Shown: one piece after another, positions 1 through 6,101 of the stretch | Numbering within the stretch: position 1 is the stretch's first letter | Layout of the letters: each line of letters opens with the position of its first letter | Assembly: GCA_002469865.1 (NCBI GenBank) | Contig: DKOD01000168.1 | Location: 742 to 9,269, forward strand | Reading direction: 5' to 3' | Origin: Alphaproteobacteria bacterium UBA7371 | Lineage (GTDB): Bacteria; Pseudomonadota; Alphaproteobacteria; UBA8317 | Length of the DNA: 8,528 nucleotides | The notes under the pieces: model-generated | What the model saw: the letters and a program-made list of their open reading frames with translations, nothing else | Databases searched by the model: none | What the model was told of the DNA's origin: nothing | Position numbers and translations under genes: made by a program

Positions 1-398
1 CCCATCGCACCACCGCGGCCACCGCCACCTTGCATTTGGCGCATGAAGAAAATCCATACACCGATCAGAAGCAACATTGGGAACCAGGAGATGAGGATGC
101 TCAAGAGGGTGCTTTCCTCAATGGGAACAACCTCCACCTGCACACCAGCATCTGTCAAAACGTCAACGTAATTGGAATTCGCCGGGGCATTGGTCGTGAA
201 TGCCTTTCCGCCAGCAAACTGACCGCTAACCGTGTCTCCTTCAACGCGAACAGAAGAAATTTTTCCGGTTCTGGCGTCATTGATGAATTGGGAATAGGTG
301 ATCTTTGAACCTGCTTGCTGCCCCATGGGCCCGCTGAACATGTTAAACAGCGCCACGAGCAAGAGGGCCACGACCACCCAGAGGGCCAAATTACGCAT
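1..398 (-). CDS. ftsH: ATP-dependent zinc metalloprotease FtsH, N-terminal part (3' end beyond the window)
   Basis: FtsH is a membrane-anchored AAA+ protease that degrades misfolded membrane proteins and short-lived regulators. Only 132 codons are in the window. The translation starts MRNLALWVVVALLLVALFN, the usual FtsH opening, with a first membrane span at about residues 4-20. A periplasmic domain follows at about 21-102 (contains KITYSQFINDARTGKISSV, typical of the family), then a second span at about 103-119 (WFPMLLLIGVWIFFMRQM) and the glycine-rich GGGGRGGAM linker that leads to the AAA domain. The ATPase and zinc-protease domains lie outside the window. The ATG at 398 is taken as start, but a GGGAGG ribosome site at 413-418 is 14 bases from it and only 5 bases from an in-frame TTG at 407, which would add three residues (MSN). 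The gene follows tilS after an 84-base gap, the largest in the window. The identification is firm; the start is less so. Confidence 0.96.
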   Translation of the reverse strand, partial: MRNLALWVVVALLLVALFNMFSGPMGQQAGSKITYSQFINDARTGKISSVRVEGDTVSGQFAGGKAFTTNAPANSNYVDVLTDAGVQVEVVPIEESTLLSILISWFPMLLLIGVWIFFMRQMQGGGGRGGAM

Positions 399-412
399 AT
401 TAGACAAAATTG

Positions 413-418
413 CCTCCC
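413..418 (-). promoter_or_regulatory. Ribosome binding site of ftsH
   Basis: The minus strand reads GGGAGG here. It lies 14 bases from the ATG at 398 and 5 bases from an in-frame TTG at 407, so it favours the TTG as the true ftsH start. Confidence 0.6.
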
Positions 419-432
419 AAAAATCCAGACTT

Positions 433-447
433 GGTCATCAAATGACC
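433..447 (-). repeat. Perfect inverted repeat in the ftsH leader
   Basis: A perfect 6-base stem (GGTCAT/ATGACC) with a 3-base loop lies in the tilS-ftsH gap, 35 bases upstream of the ftsH ATG. On the minus strand it reads GGTCATTTGATGACC. It has no following T-tract, so it is not a standard terminator. It could be an operator or an mRNA leader hairpin. The function is inference. Confidence 0.5.
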
Positions 448-449
448 CG

Positions 450-470
450 AAAAACCAACGAAAGGTTTTT
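450..470 (-). repeat. AT-rich inverted repeat after tilS (weak terminator-like)
   Basis: A 7-base stem AAAAACC/GGTTTTT with a 7-base loop begins 12 bases after the tilS stop. On the minus strand the T-run is part of the stem and is followed by CGGG, so it is a poor intrinsic terminator in the tilS direction. On the plus strand the stem is followed by more T, but there is no plus-strand gene for it to terminate. With the neighbouring repeat at 433-447 it fills the middle of the gap. No convincing sigma-70 or heat-shock promoter was found in the gap by eye. Confidence 0.4.
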
Positions 471-482
471 TCTTATCTTACG

Positions 483-1556
483 TTATATAGGTGAGCTATG
501 GCCTTTCTGGAAGAGGTCCAACAAATTCCGCTCATCATTTGGTTGCGGAAGAATAGTCGCGGGTGGTGGCACCCGGCCGGTTTCACGCGACACATGGAGA
601 CCATTTTTTTTCATTTCATATATGCAAAAGCCAAGCGTGAGCCGTTCACCAGCTTTTATGGATGCCAATGCCCTCGATTTGTCACCACCACGTGGCCATT
701 GGCCAGGCCGAAAATACATGCGCAACAAATCCGCAAGCCAGGACCGCGCCTCAAGCCCCAAACAAAACCAACACTCATTCGCCACGAATGCATGTCCTGG
801 CCCCACCATAATGAGCCCAGAGTTGAAGGATTGTTCAATATATTGGGCATGCTGGCATCGCCAATGCTTAGCAATCCTGGCAAGCAGCAACATGGCATCA
901 CGCAAGCTTGGTTCTTTGGCCAATAGCGCACGGACCCGCACACGTTCAAAACGATGGTCCTTGTTGGATGGGTCATCCACAAAACCAATATCAGCAGCCG
1001 CCTGACGCAATTGCGCGCGCGATGCATGAAGAAGAGGCCGCTTGATAAGTTTTTCCTCCAGCCATGACGCGTCCATGAGTCCGGCAAGACCCCGCCAATG
1101 GGATTGGCGCTTTAGGCGCATGGCCACCGTCTCGGCTTGGTCATCCTGCTGATGGGCCAACCAGATTTCATCTGCATGATGTGATCTGGCGGCCTGCAGC
1201 AACAATTGTAACCGTGTTTTTCGGGCTTCGTTCATGTTGGCCCTGATGGCCATGTCAGGTGTTAGCATGAAAGCGTTCATGCCAAGCTTTTCAGCTTGGC
1301 CAACCACAAACGCACATTCCGTGCGCGCCTCCTGGCGCAGGCCATGATCAATGGCAACCACAATGAAAGATGCTGGGTGGTGGCGACAAGCATGAAGCAT
1401 GGCCATGGAATCAGCGCCACCGGAAACGGCCAGCACAACCTTTCGTGCAACAGGTGTTAGCTGCAGGATGCGTTTGTTCCAATTTGACGGGCCCTGGTCA
1501 CAAGCAGGCCACGGGCGTTGGGGTAATTGTCGCTCAATTGCGCGAGAATGGCACAC
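483..1556 (-). CDS. tilS: tRNA(Ile)-lysidine synthetase TilS
   Basis: TilS uses ATP to attach lysine to C34 of the tRNA-Ile CAU anticodon, changing both its codon reading and its charging identity; it is an essential cytoplasmic enzyme. The PP-loop SGGADS is at residues 45-50 of this 357-residue reading. It is followed by DHGLR (70-74), HQQDDQAETVAMRL (135-148, the family H..DDQAET motif), RGLAGL, KRPLL and DDPSNKD (194-200). The C-terminal third is poorly conserved, and I see no recognisable TilS C-terminal domain. The only usable in-frame start upstream of the PP-loop is the GTG at 1556, just after an in-frame stop. It makes tilS overlap cpoB by 100 bases and gives a 40-residue N-terminus that does not look like the family. 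The next GTG (1436) would begin MLAVSGGADS, leaving almost nothing before the PP-loop. The function is certain; the start is not. Confidence 0.93.
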   Translation of the reverse strand: MCHSRAIERQLPQRPWPACDQGPSNWNKRILQLTPVARKVVLAVSGGADSMAMLHACRHHPASFIVVAIDHGLRQEARTECAFVVGQAEKLGMNAFMLTPDMAIRANMNEARKTRLQLLLQAARSHHADEIWLAHQQDDQAETVAMRLKRQSHWRGLAGLMDASWLEEKLIKRPLLHASRAQLRQAAADIGFVDDPSNKDHRFERVRVRALLAKEPSLRDAMLLLARIAKHWRCQHAQYIEQSFNSGLIMVGPGHAFVANECWFCLGLEARSWLADLLRMYFRPGQWPRGGDKSRALASIKAGERLTLGFCIYEMKKNGLHVSRETGRVPPPATILPQPNDERNLLDLFQKGHSSPI

Positions 1557-2122
1557 ACATCATTTGTTTCCCCCAGCTGCATTAAGCTTGCTGCGGTTTC
1601 CACAAGAAAATCCGCACCACGGGAGCTATCAGAAAAACGCTGCATGCCCTCCAAGAAATGGCTGGCTGCCAAGGTTTCATCACCCAACCGCCGGGCGGTT
1701 TGTCCCTGCCAGTATAGAACGTCTGGCATGATAACCGCATCGGGAAAACGGCTGGCCAACTCACCCAATGCCTGAGCAGCTGCCTGATGCTTTCCCTGAC
1801 GAATGGCCTCCAAGGCATCACGGAAGATGGCATCCGGGTCATTGGCAAGAATGCTGGCAATACCCCCATCAGCAGATGACGGGCCACGACCATCCTGGGG
1901 CGAAGATATCGGCGCTGTTGACGTGGCACCCCCATCTTGTTGCGGGCTTGGCTTGCCATTGCGCAGCCTGAATTCCAACTCCTCGATTTTGCCGGTTAAG
2001 GTGATGATCTGACGCTCCAAAACATCAACACGTGACAACAACTCCCGCACCAATTGCTGGTCCTGCGCCATGACAGGCGCAGGCAACAAAAAGGCGGCAA
2101 TCATGAGGAATCTTGACCACAT
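1457..2122 (-). CDS. cpoB: Cell division coordinator CpoB (YbgF), periplasmic TPR protein
   Basis: CpoB is a periplasmic protein that links Tol-Pal driven outer-membrane constriction to peptidoglycan synthesis and binds TolA. The 221-residue product has a signal peptide (MWSRFLMIAAFLLPAPVMA, likely cut before Q20). A coiled-coil segment at about 21-56 (QLVRELLSRVDVLERQIITL) corresponds to the trimerising N-terminal helix. A low-complexity Gly/Ser/Pro linker spans about 57-95, and TPR-type repeats span about 96-212, with DVLYWQGQTARRLGDE at 134-149 and NYPNARG at 199-205. Cysteines are at 190 and 220. The gene starts 10 bases after the pal stop, with no obvious Shine-Dalgarno, so coupling to pal translation is likely. 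Its last 100 bases are shared with the annotated tilS start. The TPR pattern continues into the overlap, which supports cpoB as real to its stop. Confidence 0.93.
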   Translation of the reverse strand: MWSRFLMIAAFLLPAPVMAQDQQLVRELLSRVDVLERQIITLTGKIEELEFRLRNGKPSPQQDGGATSTAPISSPQDGRGPSSADGGIASILANDPDAIFRDALEAIRQGKHQAAAQALGELASRFPDAVIMPDVLYWQGQTARRLGDETLAASHFLEGMQRFSDSSRGADFLVETAASLMQLGETNDVCAILAQLSDNYPNARGLLVTRARQIGTNASCS

Positions 2123-2132
2123 GAGTTTGGTG

Positions 2133-2624
2133 CTATTCGATCACGCTGCTGGCGCGGCGGTTCAACGAATAACAACTTTCATTGGCACAGGTAGAGACAG
2201 GGCGTTCTTTGCCATAGCCAATGGTTTCCAACAAATTGGCAGGAACTCCTTGGGAGATGAGGTAATTGCGGGCGCTGTTGGCACGACGCTCTGACAAAGC
2301 AAGGTTATATTCACGTGTGCCACGTTCATCGGCATGGCCTTCCACCACCACCCGGGCAGGGTTGTATTTGGAAATCCACTCCGCCTGGGCGCGCAGAACT
2401 TGCTCGGCTGGCGCATCAAGGTTGTAGCTATCAAGGGCAAAATACACCGTGCCACCAACGCCTTTTTCAAATTCCTGAACGGAGCCAGCAGCAAAGCCTC
2501 CAACGCCATCTGTGCGGCTTGGAACCTGCTCGGTGGCTGGGCCGTCACTTGTGTTGGTGCTGGAACAGGCTGCGATAGCAAGTACCGCAGCGATGGATGC
2601 AAGCTTAGAGATGGACAACATCAT
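2133..2624 (-). CDS. pal: Peptidoglycan-associated lipoprotein Pal
   Basis: Pal is an outer-membrane lipoprotein that binds peptidoglycan and, in alternation, TolB. Residues 1-19 form a lipoprotein signal, with lipobox IAAC and lipidated Cys20; Ser21 at +2 predicts the outer membrane. A flexible linker (about 21-55) leads to an OmpA-like domain (about 56-163). This carries VYFALDS and the peptidoglycan-binding stretch VEGHADERGTREYNLALSER, with Asp99 and an arginine of SERRA placed to contact diaminopimelate. Two cysteines near the end (146, 151) may pair. The frame is open to a TTG at 2636, but ATG at 2624 or 2621 is preferred: AAAGGA at 2628-2633 is 3 and 6 bases from these, and either gives a normal signal peptide. 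The 163-residue length is normal. It follows tolB by 43 bases that contain a hairpin. Confidence 0.96.
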   Translation of the reverse strand: MMLSISKLASIAAVLAIAACSSTNTSDGPATEQVPSRTDGVGGFAAGSVQEFEKGVGGTVYFALDSYNLDAPAEQVLRAQAEWISKYNPARVVVEGHADERGTREYNLALSERRANSARNYLISQGVPANLLETIGYGKERPVSTCANESCYSLNRRASSVIE

Positions 2625-2627
2625 TTT

Positions 2628-2633
2628 TCCTTT
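2628..2633 (-). promoter_or_regulatory. Ribosome binding site of pal
   Basis: The minus strand reads AAAGGA here. It lies inside the extended reading frame that would begin with TTG at 2636, so it argues against that start. It supports ATG at 2624 (3-base spacing) or, better, at 2621 (6-base spacing). Confidence 0.6.
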
Positions 2634-2642
2634 CAATCGGAA

Positions 2643-2664
2643 TTTTGGTATGCATGAACCAAAA
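2643..2664 (-). repeat. Inverted repeat in the tolB-pal gap
   Basis: A perfect 7-base stem (TTTTGGT/ACCAAAA on the minus strand) with an 8-base loop fills half of the 43-base tolB-pal gap, directly after the tolB stop and 10 bases before the pal ribosome site. It lacks a trailing T-tract, so termination is unlikely. It could mark an mRNA-processing or stabilising hairpin that allows Pal to be made in excess of TolB. That role is inference. Confidence 0.5.
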
Positions 2665-2667
2665 AAC

Positions 2668-3981
2668 TCATGGCAATAGGGCAGACCATGCAGGATCGGA
2701 TCCCTGATCCTTTATTGGTACCTTTCGCAGGTTTCTGCCGGTGATATCAACCGAATATAATTCCGCCCGACCATTTTCCCCCGGCGATTGACGGTAAAAC
2801 ATGATGACCCGACCATTGGGCGACCAAACAGGTGACTCATCCAAAAAGGACGACGCCAGTATCCGTTCAGACGTGCCGTCGGGCCGCATGACCCCTATAG
2901 AAAACTGGCCCTTATTCATTTTGGTAAAGGCAATCAGGTCATCCCGGGGGGACCATACCGGCGTGGCATAGCGACCATCACCATAGGATATCCGCTGGAT
3001 AGCACCGGTTTTGCGGTTGAGAACATATAATTGTTGGGAGCCCCCACGGTCCGAATTGAAGACGACAAATTCCCCATCGGGCGAAGCACTTGCCGAGGTA
3101 TCAATGGCTGGATGGCTTGTTAAACGTCGCTCGGCCCCACTGGTCAGGTCAATTTCATAGATGTCTGCATTGCCACCGCGGGAATGATTCACCAGCAATT
3201 TGGTGCCGGTGGCATCAAAACGTGGCGCAAAGGTCATGCCCTTAAAATTGCCAACCTCCCCTTGGGTGCCATTTTCTAGATCCAAAACAAAAACTTTTAA
3301 TTGCCGGTCCTTGAACGACATATAAGCGATTTTCTGCTCATTGGGTGCAAAGCGGGGGGTCATGACGCCCTCTCCTTGGGTGGGCAAAAGCTCATGATTG
3401 TTGCCGTCAGTGTCCATAATGGCCAATTGCTTCACCCGGGCATTGCGGGGGCCCCGTTCGGACACATACACAATTCGGCTGTCGAAATAACCCGCCTCCC
3501 CGGTCAGTTGGCTGTAAATACGATCGGCAATTTTATGGCCAATACGGCGCCAAAATTGGGCTTCAGTGGCAAAGCGACCTTCATCAAGTTTCTCCCCATT
3601 GAGCATATTCCAGATCTCAAAACGGGCATCCACTTGACCTGTGGCATTGGCCTCAATGCTCATTTGCACCACCGCTTCGACGCCAAGAGGTTGCCAATTC
3701 ACGGGGTTGGGCTTGCTGCCAATCGCCGGGGATTGCAGGAATGCCGTTGGCTCTGGCAGGGCAAATAACCCTGATGAACCCAAATCAAAGCGCACGAGAC
3801 TGTCCAAATTTTCCGCGAGTTTGGCGTCGCTTTGTGATGATGTGGGAATGAGCGCAAGCCTGATCGGGTCAACCTGACCTTCGGTCACGCGCACACGCAG
3901 CTGGGCATCAGCCAGCGTGACCAACAACATCACCATGGCGACGCCCAGCATAGGGATCTTCCAACATATTTTGCTCATCAT
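2668..3981 (-). CDS. tolB: Tol-Pal system periplasmic protein TolB
   Basis: TolB is the periplasmic partner that cycles between Pal and TolA. The 437-residue product is of normal length. It has a Sec signal peptide (hydrophobic core MLGVAMVMLLVTL, likely cut after ADA at residue 26). The mature N-terminus QLRVRVTEG corresponds to the TolA-binding TolB box. An N-terminal alpha/beta domain spans about 27-165. A six-bladed beta-propeller spans about 166-437, with recurring blade motifs: FAPNEQKIAYMS (211-222), SPDGEFVVFNSDRGG (300-314), SPRDDLIAFTK (344-354) and SPNGRVIMFYRQ (387-398). The start codon overlaps the tolA stop as ATGA; a second ATG follows at once (3978). No truncation or missing element is seen. 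Confidence 0.98.
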   Translation of the reverse strand: MMSKICWKIPMLGVAMVMLLVTLADAQLRVRVTEGQVDPIRLALIPTSSQSDAKLAENLDSLVRFDLGSSGLFALPEPTAFLQSPAIGSKPNPVNWQPLGVEAVVQMSIEANATGQVDARFEIWNMLNGEKLDEGRFATEAQFWRRIGHKIADRIYSQLTGEAGYFDSRIVYVSERGPRNARVKQLAIMDTDGNNHELLPTQGEGVMTPRFAPNEQKIAYMSFKDRQLKVFVLDLENGTQGEVGNFKGMTFAPRFDATGTKLLVNHSRGGNADIYEIDLTSGAERRLTSHPAIDTSASASPDGEFVVFNSDRGGSQQLYVLNRKTGAIQRISYGDGRYATPVWSPRDDLIAFTKMNKGQFSIGVMRPDGTSERILASSFLDESPVWSPNGRVIMFYRQSPGENGRAELYSVDITGRNLRKVPIKDQGSDPAWSALLP

Positions 3982-4970
3982 CGCCCCATCCCTGGTTCAA
4001 ATTTTACTTCCACACGACGCCATTCATCATACAATTCTACCGGCAAATTCTTTAACGGGGAACATTTCTCGACTGCCAAAATCGCATTTCTCATGGCTTG
4101 GTCAGCAAATGGTTCCGAGGATGGCGGCCCATCTATAACCCGAGGTTTCCCCGCCAGGCGCCCATCCCGGCTCAAGCTAAAAGAAACCACCACCGCAAGG
4201 CGTGTGGGGTCAGGGGCCCCATCGGGTTCCCGCCAGCAACGGACCATTTGCGCGTTGATTTTTCCTGTCAATTCGCTTCCCCCGCCACCACCGGAGGATG
4301 ATCGACCACCGGATAACTTCTTTTGCAGGCGCTCGGCCAAAGATCCTATATTTTCTTTTGTTTTGCTTTCTGGTTTTGGATCCGGTGTTGTTGAAGGCTC
4401 AGGTTTGGGGGCAGGCCGCTCCGGAGCCCGCCGGGGTCTTGGGACATTATTCGGGTCAATCTTTGCCACCTGACTTTCCTCAACGGCTTGCTCGACGGGC
4501 GTTTCCACCGGCTCAGGCTCCGGCTGCGTTTCGGGCGCAACTTCTGGACGCGTCGCGGGCTCAGGCACCTCGGGGGTAATTTCCTCTGGCACAACAGACG
4601 GGGTCTCTTCTGCCGGCGCATTATCGGGTTCAACAACAGGCTCAGGTGGTGTTTCTGCCGCTATATTTTCAGGCGCAGGTTCTGGGGTTGGTGGTGTCTC
4701 TTCCGGCGCCACAGGTGCGGCCTGCTCTTCCACGGGCTGTTCAATAGGTTGGGGTTCCGGCACGGGAACGGGCTCAGCTTCGGCAGCCTCGGGTGTTGCC
4801 ACCAATTCCGCCAATTCCGCCTCGCTGATCAAGGCCACTTCCCCGGCGCCAGCATCAAACTCCTTTGGCTCGGAAAACTCCAACTGCAGCACCAAATAGG
4901 CACCCACATGAAGGAGCACTGAGAGGATTACCCCCCAGCGAAACAGCATATCGGGGCGATCATCCACCAT
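3978..4970 (-). CDS. tolA: Tol-Pal system inner-membrane/periplasm-spanning protein TolA
   Basis: TolA is anchored in the inner membrane, is energised by TolQ-TolR, and reaches across the periplasm to TolB, Pal and CpoB. Residues 10-30 form the single membrane anchor and include Ser17 and His21, spaced like the SxxxH pair that contacts TolQ-TolR in the family. Residues about 57-170 are dominated by Pro, Glu, Ala and Val (PEPQP, EPEPVETPVE). The stretch at 171-204 becomes Pro-, Arg- and Lys-rich, and a short amphipathic segment (LAERLQKKLSGG) and a Gly/Ser run (222-232) follow. The C-terminal domain (about 233-330) matches TolA/TonB-type domains, with Cys245 and Cys303 likely disulfide-bonded as in TolA domain III. 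The linker lacks the long Lys/Ala helix of enteric TolA and resembles TonB linkers. The start overlaps tolR by 11 bases, and the stop overlaps tolB. Confidence 0.93.
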   Translation of the reverse strand: MVDDRPDMLFRWGVILSVLLHVGAYLVLQLEFSEPKEFDAGAGEVALISEAELAELVATPEAAEAEPVPVPEPQPIEQPVEEQAAPVAPEETPPTPEPAPENIAAETPPEPVVEPDNAPAEETPSVVPEEITPEVPEPATRPEVAPETQPEPEPVETPVEQAVEESQVAKIDPNNVPRPRRAPERPAPKPEPSTTPDPKPESKTKENIGSLAERLQKKLSGGRSSSGGGGGSELTGKINAQMVRCWREPDGAPDPTRLAVVVSFSLSRDGRLAGKPRVIDGPPSSEPFADQAMRNAILAVEKCSPLKNLPVELYDEWRRVEVKFEPGMGR

Positions 4971-5400
4971 CTTCGGGTCGCGTCACCAGTCCCACACGGC
5001 CAAAACCTGCGGCATTCAGCCGACCCATGACCCTAGCCACCACACCATAGGTTACATTTTCATCAGCGCGCACATAAATCCGGTCATTATCCCGGTTTTC
5101 GATAATGGCTTTGAGTTTTGCAACCATTTCATCAACCGGAACAGCAACCTCCTGAATAAAGACGGTCCCATCACCCTGCACCGTTACCGTGAGTGGGATA
5201 ACAGGATCATGGGGCAAAGGTTTGGCACGGCTTGATGGCAAGTTCACGCTCACACCAACGGTGAGCATCGGCGCGGAGACCATAAAAATGATCAAAAGGA
5301 CAAGCATCACATCCACAAAGGGCGTGACATTGATTTCCGGCGTGGTCCGGCCACGCTTTCGACGGGATCTTCTTGACGATGGTTGAAGCGACGCGCCCAT
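4960..5400 (-). CDS. tolR: Tol-Pal system protein TolR (ExbD family)
   Basis: TolR is the plug of the TolQ proton channel and couples the proton motive force to TolA. The 146-residue product has a basic cytoplasmic tail (RRSRRKRGR), then the family signature PEINVTPFVDVMLVLLIIFM (21-40) leading into its only membrane span. The proton-carrying aspartate is Asp30. The periplasmic domain follows, with TVFIQ, DRIYVRADENVTYG and the terminal GFGRVGLVT strand. It begins 2 bases after the tolQ stop and overlaps the tolA start, so TolQ, TolR and TolA are probably made by coupled translation. No odd features. Confidence 0.97.
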   Translation of the reverse strand: MGASLQPSSRRSRRKRGRTTPEINVTPFVDVMLVLLIIFMVSAPMLTVGVSVNLPSSRAKPLPHDPVIPLTVTVQGDGTVFIQEVAVPVDEMVAKLKAIIENRDNDRIYVRADENVTYGVVARVMGRLNAAGFGRVGLVTRPEDGG

Positions 5401-5402
5401 GA

Positions 5403-6080
5403 TCAGACCACCCGATCTGTTTCGCGGCCAACAACCGTTTGGAAAGCCTCGGAGAATTTTTCAAGCCTGCGCAGATATTTATCCTCGGCCACGGTTAGGC
5501 GGTTATAGGCGACCACAGCGGGAATGGCGGCAAAGAGCCCCAGCGCGGTGGCAAATAATGCTTCTGCGATACCCGGCGCTACCACCACAAGAGAGGTGTT
5601 TTGTGATGCGGCGATGGACCTAAATGAATTCATGATCCCCCAGACGGTTCCAAATAACCCGAGAAATGGTGCCACAGAACCAACAGTTGCAAGGCCAGGA
5701 ATGCCCCGGCCCAGAAATTCGGTTTCCACTTCAATGCGGTAATCCAGAAGCCTGGCAATACGATCGCGTATGCGGTTGGCAGAAGCACCATCTTGGTGGG
5801 CCTGCTCCCATTCTTGCATGCCTGAGACAAACAATTTGGCCATGGGATGGTTGGCCTCTTCACGGACCCTTGCATAGAGATCATCCAGGTCTGCACCAGA
5901 CCAGAATGCTTTTTCGAAATCTGCTGCCTGGGCATGGAGCTTTGTTAGCCTGATACGCGTGGTGATGATGATGGCCCATGTCCAAACCGATGCCAGAACC
6001 AAAAGCAGCATGACGAATTGTACGATAATATCTGCCTTCATGATCAAGGAGAAATAAGAGAGATCAGCGGCCTGTTCCAT
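5403..6080 (-). CDS. tolQ: Tol-Pal system protein TolQ (ExbB/MotA family)
   Basis: TolQ forms the pentameric inner-membrane proton channel that, with TolR, drives TolA. The 225-residue product has three membrane spans (about 18-40, 127-150, 165-192) and a large cytoplasmic loop between spans one and two. The conserved core motifs are GSVAPFLGLFGTVWGIMNSF (134-153) and GIAEALFATALGLFAAIPAV (170-189). Thr145 and Thr178, which line the proton path in the E. coli protein, are at the same positions here. The start at 6080 is well supported by an AGGAG site with 5-base spacing, the clearest ribosome site in the window. tolQ is 21 bases after ybgC and 2 bases before tolR. Confidence 0.98.
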   Translation of the reverse strand: MEQAADLSYFSLIMKADIIVQFVMLLLVLASVWTWAIIITTRIRLTKLHAQAADFEKAFWSGADLDDLYARVREEANHPMAKLFVSGMQEWEQAHQDGASANRIRDRIARLLDYRIEVETEFLGRGIPGLATVGSVAPFLGLFGTVWGIMNSFRSIAASQNTSLVVVAPGIAEALFATALGLFAAIPAVVAYNRLTVAEDKYLRRLEKFSEAFQTVVGRETDRVV

Positions 6081-6085
6081 GGTAA

Positions 6086-6090
6086 CTCCT
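6086..6090 (-). promoter_or_regulatory. Ribosome binding site of tolQ
   Basis: AGGAG on the minus strand, 5 bases before the tolQ ATG. Most other starts in the window overlap the previous gene and have weak or no site, so tolQ is probably initiated independently. Confidence 0.75.
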
Positions 6091-6101
6091 GGGTTTCTTC
6101 A

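Noticed and set aside
483..530. TATATAAC box at the tilS end as a possible ftsH promoter
   Set aside because: No acceptable -35 element at normal spacing; the best candidate matches the consensus at only about two of six bases.
298..1005. 235-codon open frame on the plus strand
   Set aside because: It runs opposite ftsH and tilS, has no family resemblance, and is explained by the reverse complement of well-supported genes.
1281..1300. 7-base inverted repeat GCCAAGC/GCTTGGC inside tilS
   Set aside because: It lies mid-gene in ordinary coding sequence (AEKLG region) with no boundary or regulatory context; chance is the simplest explanation.
2694..2712. GGATC-rich palindromic cluster near the tolB 3' end
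   Set aside because: It falls within conserved TolB C-terminal codons (DQGSDPAW), and short GATC palindromes are common by chance.
3301..3768. 155-codon plus-strand frame opposite tolB
   Set aside because: Antisense shadow of the TolB beta-propeller coding sequence, with no ribosome site or recognisable domain.
4488..4922. 144-codon plus-strand frame rich in Arg, Leu, Phe and Gly
   Set aside because: Its odd composition is the antisense of the Pro/Glu/Ala repeats of the TolA linker; there is no independent evidence of a gene.
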